Made by a program: the position numbers and the translations under genes
Assembly (NCBI RefSeq): GCF_002261355.1
Contig: NZ_NEVU01000001.1
Location: 558,001 to 622,000, forward strand
Length of the DNA: 64,000 nucleotides
Origin: Bordetella genomosp. 12
GTDB taxonomy: Bacteria > Pseudomonadota > Gammaproteobacteria > Burkholderiales > Burkholderiaceae_B
Direction: 5' to 3'
The notes under the pieces: model-generated
The model's input: the letters and a program-made list of their open reading frames with translations, nothing else
What the model was told of the DNA's origin: nothing
Database searches by the model: none
Shown here: positions 57,607-64,000 of the stretch, in pieces
Layout: each line of letters opens with the position of its first letter
Numbering within the stretch: position 1 is the first letter of the stretch

Positions 57607-58836
57607 ATGCCGCAAGCCGAATTTCCCATTACTCCCGAAGTCGAAGCCGATCTGCGCGTGGCGCGGCGCGGCTGCGATGAGCTCCTGGTCGAGTCCGAGT
57701 TCGCCCGCAAGCTGGCCCGCAGCCGCGCCACGGGCGTGCCACTGCGCATCAAGCTGGGGCTGGACCCCACCGCGCCGGACATCCATCTGGGCCATACCGT
57801 GGTGCTGAACAAGATGCGCCAGCTCCAGGATCTGGGGCATAACGTCATCTTTCTGATCGGCGACTTCACCTCGACCATCGGCGACCCCAGCGGGCGCAAC
57901 TCCACGCGCCCGCCGCTGACGCGCGAGCAGATCGAACACAACGCCAAGACCTATTACGCCCAGGCCAGCCTGGTGCTGGATCCGGCCCGCACGGAGATCC
58001 GCTACAACTCCGAGTGGTGCGATCCGCTGGGTGCGCGCGGCATGATCCAGCTGGCGTCGCGCTACACCGTGGCCCGCATGATGGAGCGCGAGGACTTCAC
58101 GCGCCGCTTCAAAACCGGCGTGCCCATCGCCGTGCACGAGTTCCTCTACCCCCTGATGCAGGGCTATGACTCGGTCGCGCTCAAGGCCGACCTGGAGCTG
58201 GGCGGCACCGACCAGAAGTTCAACCTGCTGGTCGGCCGCGAGTTGCAGAAGGAGTATGGCCAGGAGCCGCAGTGCATCCTGACCATGCCGCTGCTGGTCG
58301 GCACCGATGGCGTCGAGAAGATGTCCAAGTCCAAGGGCAATTACATCGGTATCTCCGAGTCGCCCGATTCCATGTTCGGCAAGCTGATGTCGATCTCGGA
58401 CATGCTGATGTGGCGGTATTTCGAGCTGCTGTCCTTCCGTTCGCTGGAAGAGATCGCCGCGCTTAAGGCCGAGGTCGAGGGCGGCCGCAATCCGCGCGAC
58501 GCCAAGGTGCTGCTGGCCCAGGAGATCATCGCGCGTTTCCACAGCCAGCAGGATGCCGAGCAGGCGCTGGCCAACTTCGAGGCGCGTTTCCGTGACGGCG
58601 CCATTCCGGACGACATCCCTGAGATTCCGCTGGCCGGCGCGCCCATGGGCGTGCTGCGCATCCTGCGTGAGGCCGGGCTGTGCGCCTCCAGTTCGGAGGC
58701 GCAGCGCGCCGTCGAGCAGGGCGGGGTGAAGGTCGATGGCGTCAAGGTCGAAGACCGGGCCTTGCAATTGCAGCCGGGCTCCTATGTCCTGCAGGTGGGC
58801 AAACGCAAGTTCGCGCGTGTTAACTTGGTGGCGTGA
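57607..58836 (+). CDS. tyrS: tyrosyl-tRNA synthetase
   Basis: A 409-residue class I synthetase. [20 protein letters not shown] contains the HIGH-type motif (HLGH), [20 protein letters not shown] binds tyrosine, [14 protein letters not shown] is the KMSKS loop, and the C-terminal S4 domain ([20 protein letters not shown]) binds tRNA. Full length. The upstream 276-base gap with the M23 gene holds both promoters; a CTAGC/GCTAG dyad (57519-57535) is the only clear element there. Confidence 0.96.
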   Translation: MPQAEFPITPEVEADLRVARRGCDELLVESEFARKLARSRATGVPLRIKLGLDPTAPDIHLGHTVVLNKMRQLQDLGHNVIFLIGDFTSTIGDPSGRNSTRPPLTREQIEHNAKTYYAQASLVLDPARTEIRYNSEWCDPLGARGMIQLASRYTVARMMEREDFTRRFKTGVPIAVHEFLYPLMQGYDSVALKADLELGGTDQKFNLLVGRELQKEYGQEPQCILTMPLLVGTDGVEKMSKSKGNYIGISESPDSMFGKLMSISDMLMWRYFELLSFRSLEEIAALKAEVEGGRNPRDAKVLLAQEIIARFHSQQDAEQALANFEARFRDGAIPDDIPEIPLAGAPMGVLRILREAGLCASSSEAQRAVEQGGVKVDGVKVEDRALQLQPGSYVLQVGKRKFARVNLVA

Positions 58837-58874
58837 CTGGCCTGGCGCCAGCGGTTTTGTCTAGGAGGACGTTC

Positions 58875-59531
58875 ATGAAACTCGCGAGCCTGTCTTTTGC
58901 CGATAACGAGTCCATCCCCGAGCGCTATGCGTTCGGCCGGATCGACCCGCAATCCCGGATTGCCCTGGCCGACAACTTCAACCCGCAATTCGCCTGGGAT
59001 GATGTGCCGGAGGGCACCCAGTCCTTTGCCTTGCTCTGCCATGACCCGGACGTGCCGTCCAAACCCGATGACGTCAACGAGGATGGCCGCGAGGTGCCGG
59101 CCTCGCTGCCGCGGGTGGATTTCTTCCATTGGGTGCTGATCGATCTGGCCCCCAAACTGCGCGAGATCCAGGAAGGCGCTTTCTCGGATGGCATCACGCC
59201 GCGCGGCAAGGGTGGGCCGCTGGCGCCCAACGAGGCGCGTCAGGGCCTGAACGATTACACCGGCTGGTTTGCCGCCGATCGCGATATGAGCGGCGACTAC
59301 TTCGGTTACGACGGCCCTTGCCCGCCCTGGAACGACGCCATCGTCCATCGCTATGTGTTCACGCTGTATGCGCTGGATGTGGCCAAGCTGAACGTGCAGG
59401 GCAAGTTCACCGGCGCCGATGTGCTCAAGGCCATGCAAGGCCATGTGCTGGCGCAGGCGGCAGTCACCGGCACCTATACCCTCAATCCCGCCCTGGCGCC
59501 GCGCCAGATCGGCGCGACCTCCGCGTCCTGA
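58875..59531 (+). CDS. YbhB/YbcL-family (PEBP-like) protein
   Basis: A 218-residue protein of the phosphatidylethanolamine-binding/Raf-kinase-inhibitor-like group. FAWDDVPEGTQSFALLCHDP is the DPDxP-type ligand loop region, VDFFHWVLIDLAP and YFGYDGPCPPWNDAIVHRYVF the conserved pocket with GPCPP. The bacterial family has no well-established function. No signal peptide is seen. The ATG at 58875 is preceded by a strong AGGAGG. Confidence 0.88.
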   Translation: MKLASLSFADNESIPERYAFGRIDPQSRIALADNFNPQFAWDDVPEGTQSFALLCHDPDVPSKPDDVNEDGREVPASLPRVDFFHWVLIDLAPKLREIQEGAFSDGITPRGKGGPLAPNEARQGLNDYTGWFAADRDMSGDYFGYDGPCPPWNDAIVHRYVFTLYALDVAKLNVQGKFTGADVLKAMQGHVLAQAAVTGTYTLNPALAPRQIGATSAS

Positions 59532-59540
59532 TGCGCGGGC

Positions 59541-59639
59541 GGCCGGCGCCTTGCCGCCGGCCGATATGAGCCTGGCTCATGCCTGCCATGAGCCATATTC
59601 CAGTAAACGGCGGGTTGGCGGTTTTTGCCAACGGTTTAC
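59541..59639 (+). repeat. three successive hairpins upstream of glyA
   Basis: GGCCGGCG (59541-59548)/CGCCGGCC (59555-59562); GGCTCATG (59574-59581)/CATGAGCC (59587-59594), with a further ATGAGCC at 59566-59572; and GTAAAC..GTTGGC (59603-59619)/GCCAAC..GTTTAC (59627-59639). The middle one can pair in two alternative ways. None is followed by a proper T run. Confidence 0.6.
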
Positions 59640-59735
59640 CGGGTTTTGCCTTGTTTCAGGCCGCGGAGTGCGGGCCGGACGGGGTACACTAAGCGCATTG
59701 TTTTTGCCCCTTCTCCGTTCCAGGAACCTCCCTCC

Positions 59736-60986
59736 ATGTTCGACCGCAAGCTCACCCTCGACAAGGTGGACCCCGACCTTTGGGCCGCCATCCAGAAAGA
59801 AGACGAACGCCAAGAGCAGCACATTGAGCTGATCGCCTCTGAAAACTACGCCAGCCCGGCCGTCATGCAGGCCCAGGGCACGCAGTTGACCAACAAGTAC
59901 GCCGAGGGTTACCCGGGCAAGCGTTACTACGGGGGTTGCGAGTACGTGGACGTCGTCGAGCAACTGGCGATCGATCGTCTCAAGCAGGTCTTTGGCGCCG
60001 AGGCGGCCAACGTGCAGCCCAATTCGGGTTCGCAGGCCAATCAGGGCGTCTACATGGCCGTGCTCAAGCCGGGCGACACCGTGTTGGGCATGAGCCTGGC
60101 CGAGGGCGGTCACCTGACGCATGGCGCGTCGGTCAACGCTTCGGGCAAGCTGTACAACTTCCTGCCCTATGGCCTGGACGAAAACGAAGTCCTCAACTAT
60201 GCCCAGGTCGAGGCGCTGGCCAAAGAACACAAGCCCAAGCTGATCGTCGCCGGTGCATCGGCCTATGCCCTGCACATCGACTTCGAGCGCATGGCCCGCA
60301 TCGCGCACGACAACGGCGCGCTGTTCATGGTCGATATCGCCCACTACGCCGGCCTGGTCGCCGGTGGCCAGTATCCGAATCCGGTGCCGCACGCCGACTT
60401 CGTCACCTCGACCACGCACAAGTCGCTGCGCGGCCCGCGCGGCGGCGTCATCATGATGAAGGCCGAGTTCGAAAAGGCCGTCAATTCGGCTATTTTCCCC
60501 GGCATCCAGGGCGGCCCGCTCGAGCACGTCATCGCCGCCAAGGCAGTGGCCTTCAAGGAAGCGCTGTCGCCTGACTTCAAGGATTACGCCGCCCAGGTCG
60601 TCAAGAACGCCAAGGTGCTGGCCGAAACCCTGGTCAAGCGTGGCCTGCGCATTGTTTCGGGCCGCACCGAAAGCCATGTCATGCTGGTCGACCTGCGCGC
60701 CAAGGGCATCACCGGCAAGGAAGCCGAAGCCGTGTTGGGCCAGGCCCACATCACGGTCAACAAGAACGCCATCCCCAACGATCCGGAAAAGCCCTTCGTG
60801 ACCAGCGGCATCCGCCTGGGCACGCCGGCCATGACGACGCGCGGTTTCAAGGAGGCCGAAGCCGAATTGACCGCCAACCTGATCGCCGATGTGCTGGAAA
60901 ATCCGCGTGACGAGGCCAACATCGCCGCCGTGCGCGCCAAGGTCAACGCGCTGACGGCGCGTCTGCCTGTCTATAGCGCCAAGTAA
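59736..60986 (+). CDS. glyA: serine hydroxymethyltransferase
   Basis: A 416-residue PLP enzyme. [20 protein letters not shown] and [20 protein letters not shown] are the N-terminal signature, and [20 protein letters not shown] carries the PLP lysine (about K231). Full length. It interconverts serine and glycine with tetrahydrofolate and feeds one-carbon units to nucleotide synthesis. The ATG at 59736 was chosen over the open upstream extension. A TACACT -10-like hexamer lies at 59685. A terminator follows the gene; nrdR is the next gene. Confidence 0.97.
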   Translation: MFDRKLTLDKVDPDLWAAIQKEDERQEQHIELIASENYASPAVMQAQGTQLTNKYAEGYPGKRYYGGCEYVDVVEQLAIDRLKQVFGAEAANVQPNSGSQANQGVYMAVLKPGDTVLGMSLAEGGHLTHGASVNASGKLYNFLPYGLDENEVLNYAQVEALAKEHKPKLIVAGASAYALHIDFERMARIAHDNGALFMVDIAHYAGLVAGGQYPNPVPHADFVTSTTHKSLRGPRGGVIMMKAEFEKAVNSAIFPGIQGGPLEHVIAAKAVAFKEALSPDFKDYAAQVVKNAKVLAETLVKRGLRIVSGRTESHVMLVDLRAKGITGKEAEAVLGQAHITVNKNAIPNDPEKPFVTSGIRLGTPAMTTRGFKEAEAELTANLIADVLENPRDEANIAAVRAKVNALTARLPVYSAK

Positions 60987-61005
60987 TCCTGGCCAGGCTG
61001 TAACG

Positions 61006-61033
61006 ACGGGCCCCTCTGGGGCCCGTTTTTTTT
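61006..61033 (+). terminator. terminator after glyA
   Basis: ACGGGCCCC (61006-61014) pairs with GGGGCCCGT (61018-61026) around TCT, followed by seven more T residues. It separates glyA from nrdR. Confidence 0.9.
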
Positions 61034-61143
61034 GGTCGATCCGGCCCGGTTGTACCGGCGGCGCAACATATCCGCGCGCCTGTGCGCGTGGGAGACGGCG
61101 CTGTCGTTACAATATTGCGATTACAGGCACGGGGGAGCGCGAT

Positions 61144-61629
61144 ATGAGGTGCCCATTTTGCGGAAATGCCGATACCCAGGTGGTAGACAGCCGGGTATCG
61201 GAAGAGGGCGACACCATACGGCGGCGCCGTCGCTGCCTGTCCTGTGACAAACGCTTCACCACCTATGAGCGTATCGAGCTGGCCATGCCTACCGTGGTCA
61301 AGCGTGATGGCAGCCGTAGCGATTACGACGCGGGCAAATTGCGCGGCAGCCTGGCGCTGGCCTTGCGCAAGCGGCCCGTCAGCACCGAGGAAGTCGATGG
61401 CGCCGTGGCGCGCATCGAAGAGACCTTGCTGGCCAGCGGCGCGCGCGAGGTGCCCAGCGAGCATATCGGCGAGCTGGTCATGAATGAACTCAAGCGCCTG
61501 GATAAAGTGGCCTATGTGCGCTTTGCCTCGGTCTACAAGAGTTTCGAGGATATCGGCGAGTTCGTCGAAGCCATACGCGAGATGCAAGGGCCCTTGCGGC
61601 CTGTCAACGGCAAGCTGCGCAAAGACTGA
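61144..61629 (+). CDS. nrdR: transcriptional repressor of ribonucleotide reductase genes
   Basis: The 161-residue protein has an N-terminal zinc ribbon ([17 protein letters not shown] and [17 protein letters not shown], four cysteines) and an ATP-cone (about residues 49-139, [20 protein letters not shown]). NrdR senses ATP/dATP and represses nrd operons by binding paired NrdR boxes; such a pair lies before nrdA at 22250-22297. The length is close to the usual 150. It lies between glyA and, after two intervening genes, ribD. Confidence 0.97.
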   Translation: MRCPFCGNADTQVVDSRVSEEGDTIRRRRRCLSCDKRFTTYERIELAMPTVVKRDGSRSDYDAGKLRGSLALALRKRPVSTEEVDGAVARIEETLLASGAREVPSEHIGELVMNELKRLDKVAYVRFASVYKSFEDIGEFVEAIREMQGPLRPVNGKLRKD

Positions 61630-61633
61630 GGCC

Positions 61634-62596
61634 TCAGCGCCCGGGCCGCAAGGCGCTGGGCGGCTGGGCTTCGTAGCGGCGCCAGACGCGCCGCAGATGG
61701 TGGGCCGAGCCAAAACCCGCGCGTTCGGCCACGCGTTCGAGGTCCAGCCGGGTTTCGCGCAGCAATTCCTTGGCCAGGGTCAGCCGCACCTGGTAGAGAT
61801 AATCCATGGGCGTGCAGCCCGCATGTTCGGCAAACAGGCGATTGAGATGGCGCGCGCTGGTGTGCGCCTGCTCGGCCAGGCGCGGCGCGGACCAGTCCGC
61901 GCCGGGGTCGCGCAGGATGGCATCCTGCACGCGGTGCACGCCCGGATGCAGGTGATTGCGGTGATCCAGCCACGGCGACAGCGCGGCGTCGCTGCCGGCC
62001 CGCCGCATATAGACCACCATTTCGCGCGCCACGGCGCTGGCCACGCGCGGGCCGCAATCGCGCGCCACCATGTGCAGCGCCAGATCGATGCCAGCCGTGA
62101 TGCCGGCGCTGGTCCATAAGCCGGCCGATTCCACGAAAATGCGGTTTTCCAGCACGCGCGCCTCGGGTGCGAGCGCGCGCAGCGCTTCCAGGCAACTGTG
62201 ATGGCTGGTGCACTCGCGGCCGGCGAGCAGGCCCGCCGCGGCCAGCATCAGGGCGCCGGCGCAGACAGACATCAAACCGAATCCATCGGCCGGCGCGCGC
62301 CGCGCCAGCCAGTCGATCAGGGCGCGGCGGTCGGGCCGGTCCAGGTCATAACGCGCGCCCACCAGCCCGCTGATCACCACCAGGGCATGGGCGGGCAGGC
62401 TGTCGGGCAGCGGCGCCAGTCCCGACAGATACAGCCCCTGCAGGCCGCTTTGCACGTCGCGTTGCGGGCCGCAGTAGTGCAGCGCATAGCGGCCCGGCAC
62501 GTAGCGATTGGCGATGCGCAAGGCCTCGGCAGGGCCGGCCAGATCCAGAAGCACGATGTCTTCCAGCACCACGAAATAGACCGGCGTGGTCGGCAT
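61634..62596 (-). CDS. GlxA-family AraC-type transcriptional regulator
   Basis: The 320-residue protein has an N-terminal DJ-1/PfpI-like domain (about residues 5-180, with LMSVCAGALMLAAAGLLAGRECTSH around the nucleophile-elbow cysteine) and a C-terminal AraC helix-turn-helix pair (about 215-310, LAEQAHTSARHLNRLFAEHA and RVAERAGFGSAHHLRRVWRR). Regulators of this class control amine or amino acid catabolism genes. It overlaps by one base with the hydrolase gene upstream in the same direction, so the two are one operon. It is convergent with nrdR. Confidence 0.9.
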   Translation of the reverse strand: MPTTPVYFVVLEDIVLLDLAGPAEALRIANRYVPGRYALHYCGPQRDVQSGLQGLYLSGLAPLPDSLPAHALVVISGLVGARYDLDRPDRRALIDWLARRAPADGFGLMSVCAGALMLAAAGLLAGRECTSHHSCLEALRALAPEARVLENRIFVESAGLWTSAGITAGIDLALHMVARDCGPRVASAVAREMVVYMRRAGSDAALSPWLDHRNHLHPGVHRVQDAILRDPGADWSAPRLAEQAHTSARHLNRLFAEHAGCTPMDYLYQVRLTLAKELLRETRLDLERVAERAGFGSAHHLRRVWRRYEAQPPSALRPGR

Positions 62597-63156
62597 CAGC
62601 CCTCCAGCGCCCGGGCCGCGGGCACGATGCGCGCGAAACGCCCGGCCAGCACGAGTTCGGTGCAGTCCCGGATGTCGGCCGGCGTGTAGGGTTTGCCGGC
62701 CGGGCTCTGCATGGCGAAGGTCAGGGTGGCGTCGGTGGCAAAGCGCACTTTATAGCCGCTGTCGGAGGCGTGGCGCGCCGTGGTTTCGCAGCATTGCTCC
62801 GTGCGGACACCGGCCACGATCACCTCTTCGATCCCCTGCTGCGCCAGCCAGCTCTGCAGGCTGCTGCCCTCGGCGGCGCGCGCAAAGAGCGCCGAATGCA
62901 CGGTCTTGTGGAAGGTGGCCGTCGGGGTGACGTGCAATTCGGCCAGCGTGCGCACGTGTCCGGATGCGAGGGCGAAGGGCGACTGCGGATTGGTTTCGTT
63001 GACGTGGAAGACTTGCAGCACGGCAATGCCGCGAGCCTGAGCGGCGTCGATCAGCCCTTGTGCATTGCGCACGAAATCGGCGAGCTCCGCGTCATCCCAA
63101 AACGGACATTGGCGGAAAGACTCCTGGGCGTCGATGAAGAGGAGGGCTTGTTTCAT
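62596..63156 (-). CDS. isochorismatase-like cysteine hydrolase
   Basis: A 186-residue protein. QALLFIDAQESFRQCPFWDD has the catalytic aspartate near residue 9, TPTATFHKTVHSALFARA the lysine, and IVAGVRTEQCCETTARHA the nucleophilic cysteine. The triad Asp-Lys-Cys is complete. Members hydrolyse amides such as nicotinamide, ureido compounds or isochorismate; the substrate is unknown. The ATG at 63156 is divergent from ribD. The GlxA-type regulator follows directly. Confidence 0.87.
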   Translation of the reverse strand: MKQALLFIDAQESFRQCPFWDDAELADFVRNAQGLIDAAQARGIAVLQVFHVNETNPQSPFALASGHVRTLAELHVTPTATFHKTVHSALFARAAEGSSLQSWLAQQGIEEVIVAGVRTEQCCETTARHASDSGYKVRFATDATLTFAMQSPAGKPYTPADIRDCTELVLAGRFARIVPAARALEG

Positions 63157-63327
63157 GGCTAACCTGTCGATGAGGGAAGAATACCCGCATTCTGCGCGGG
63201 GGCGGGCCCGGCGGCCAGACAGATCCAGGACCAGGATGGGCCGAAAACGGACATGCTTACCTGTGCCGCGGCGGCGGCCGTGGCGTCTGTCGTCTTTCTG
63301 CCCAAGGGGGCGGATACAATCGCTGCC

Positions 63328-64000
63328 ATGAGCGACCCCCAAGATCTTCTCTGGATGCGGCGCGCGCTGGAGCTTGCCCAGGGCGTGATCTACACCACGA
63401 GCCCCAATCCGCGCGTGGGCTGCGTCATCGTGCGCGATGGCCAGGTGCTGGGCGAGGGCGCCACACAGCCGCCGGGCGGCCCGCACGCCGAGGTCATGGC
63501 GCTGCGCGCCGCACGGGCCGGCGGACACGACCTGGCCGCGGCGACCATCTATGTCACGCTGGAGCCGTGCAGCCACTTCGGCCGCACGCCGCCCTGCGTC
63601 GACGCGCTGGTGGCGGCCGCGCCCGCCCGCGTGGTCGTGGCGCTGGGGGATCCCAATCCGCGCGTGGCCGGGCAGGGTTTCGCGCGTTTGCGTGCGGCGG
63701 GCATCGCGGTGACCACGGGCGTATGCGAAGAAGAGGCGCTGGCCTTGAACGCCGGTTTCGTGGCGCGTATGAGCCGGGTGACGCCCTGGGTGTGGCTCAA
63801 ACTGGCCGCCTCGCTCGATGGGCGCAGCGCGCTGCACAACGGCGTATCGCAATGGATTACGGGCGATGCGGCGCGTGCGGATGGCCATGCCTGGCGGGCC
63901 CGGGCCGATGTCGTCCTCACGGGGATGGGCACGGTCCTGAAGGACGATCCGCAACTGAATGTGCGCGCGGTGCAAACGCCGCGCCAGCCGCGTAAAGCCG
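63328..64000 (+). CDS. ribD: riboflavin biosynthesis deaminase/reductase, N-terminal part (cut by window edge)
   Basis: The visible 224 residues start MSDPQDLLWMRRALELAQGV. They include SPNPRVGCVIVRDGQVLGEG, PPGGPHAEVMALRAA (zinc ligand His-Ala-Glu) and VTLEPCSHFGRTPPCVDAL (the PCxxxGxxPPC zinc cysteines). This is the complete deaminase domain. The reductase domain begins at about residue 150 with TPWVWLKLAASLDGRSAL and runs off the right edge. RibD deaminates and reduces the pyrimidine intermediate of riboflavin synthesis. No FMN riboswitch is visible in the 171-base gap upstream. Confidence 0.95.
   Translation, partial: MSDPQDLLWMRRALELAQGVIYTTSPNPRVGCVIVRDGQVLGEGATQPPGGPHAEVMALRAARAGGHDLAAATIYVTLEPCSHFGRTPPCVDALVAAAPARVVVALGDPNPRVAGQGFARLRAAGIAVTTGVCEEEALALNAGFVARMSRVTPWVWLKLAASLDGRSALHNGVSQWITGDAARADGHAWRARADVVLTGMGTVLKDDPQLNVRAVQTPRQPRKA

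Noticed and set aside
63157-63327. Possible FMN riboswitch before ribD
   Set aside because: The 171-base gap is short and shows none of the conserved RFN-element blocks I would expect.

Overview
The window is about 64 kb of high-GC, densely packed chromosomal DNA from a betaproteobacterium of the Alcaligenaceae, most like Bordetella or Achromobacter. The reasons are a lysine/alanine-repeat histone H1-like protein of the BpH1 type, a Gram-negative dlt-like operon matching the Bordetella dra locus, a complete box (aerobic benzoyl-CoA) cluster with BoxR, and Burkholderiales-type housekeeping genes (mpl, accBC, rplM-rpsI, glyA-nrdR-ribD). The species cannot be fixed from the sequence alone. No IS element, prophage, tRNA, rRNA or CRISPR array was seen; the region looks like stable core chromosome with one catabolic island-like block.

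Layout. 1-5070 (minus strand): aroE (cut by the window edge), a TonB-like protein, an RNase II-family exonuclease, a YqiA-type esterase and mpl. 5143-11974 (plus): a TlpA-like thioredoxin, aroQ, accB-accC, prmA, a zinc-ribbon/DUF3426 protein, an adenosine-kinase-like PfkB kinase and a glycine-zipper lipoprotein. 12212-16309 (plus): a five-gene D-alanylation operon, dltC-dltD-dltX-dltB-dltA. Its third gene is a 41-residue membrane microprotein ending in FQYQQF. 16356-25890 (minus): yggT, the bpH1-like histone gene, nrdB, nrdA (preceded by twin NrdR boxes) and a large indolepyruvate ferredoxin oxidoreductase. 26013-32516: an Lrp regulator, a lipoprotein, an MFS transporter, gltX (minus) and a GNAT acetyltransferase fused to a degenerate acyl-CoA synthetase.

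32513-47158 is a coherent benzoate block. Leftward lie a DUF4863 gene, boxD, a benzoate-CoA ligase, an alpha/beta hydrolase and a Liv-type ABC transporter (livK-H-M-G-F). Rightward lie boxR, boxC, boxB and boxA. Import, CoA activation, epoxidation, ring opening and aldehyde oxidation are therefore all encoded together, with TGCA-N6-TGCA/G operator candidates at both divergent promoters.

47159-64000 returns to housekeeping: a carboxylesterase, darP, pmbA, an orphan TRAP-type binding protein, rplM-rpsI, argC, a coiled-coil membrane protein, erpA, anmK, an M23 peptidase, tyrS, a PEBP-like protein, glyA, nrdR, a GlxA-type regulator with an isochorismatase-like hydrolase, and the 5' part of ribD. 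NrdR at 61144 probably controls the nrdAB promoter at about 22250, so regulator and target sit in the same window.

The most interesting signal is the dlt-like operon with a free-standing acyl-shuttle microprotein in a Gram-negative bacterium. Next come the acetyltransferase whose synthetase half has lost its catalytic segments, and several structured or palindromic intergenic regions (upstream of dltC, between nrdB and bpH1, upstream of glyA and of rplM).
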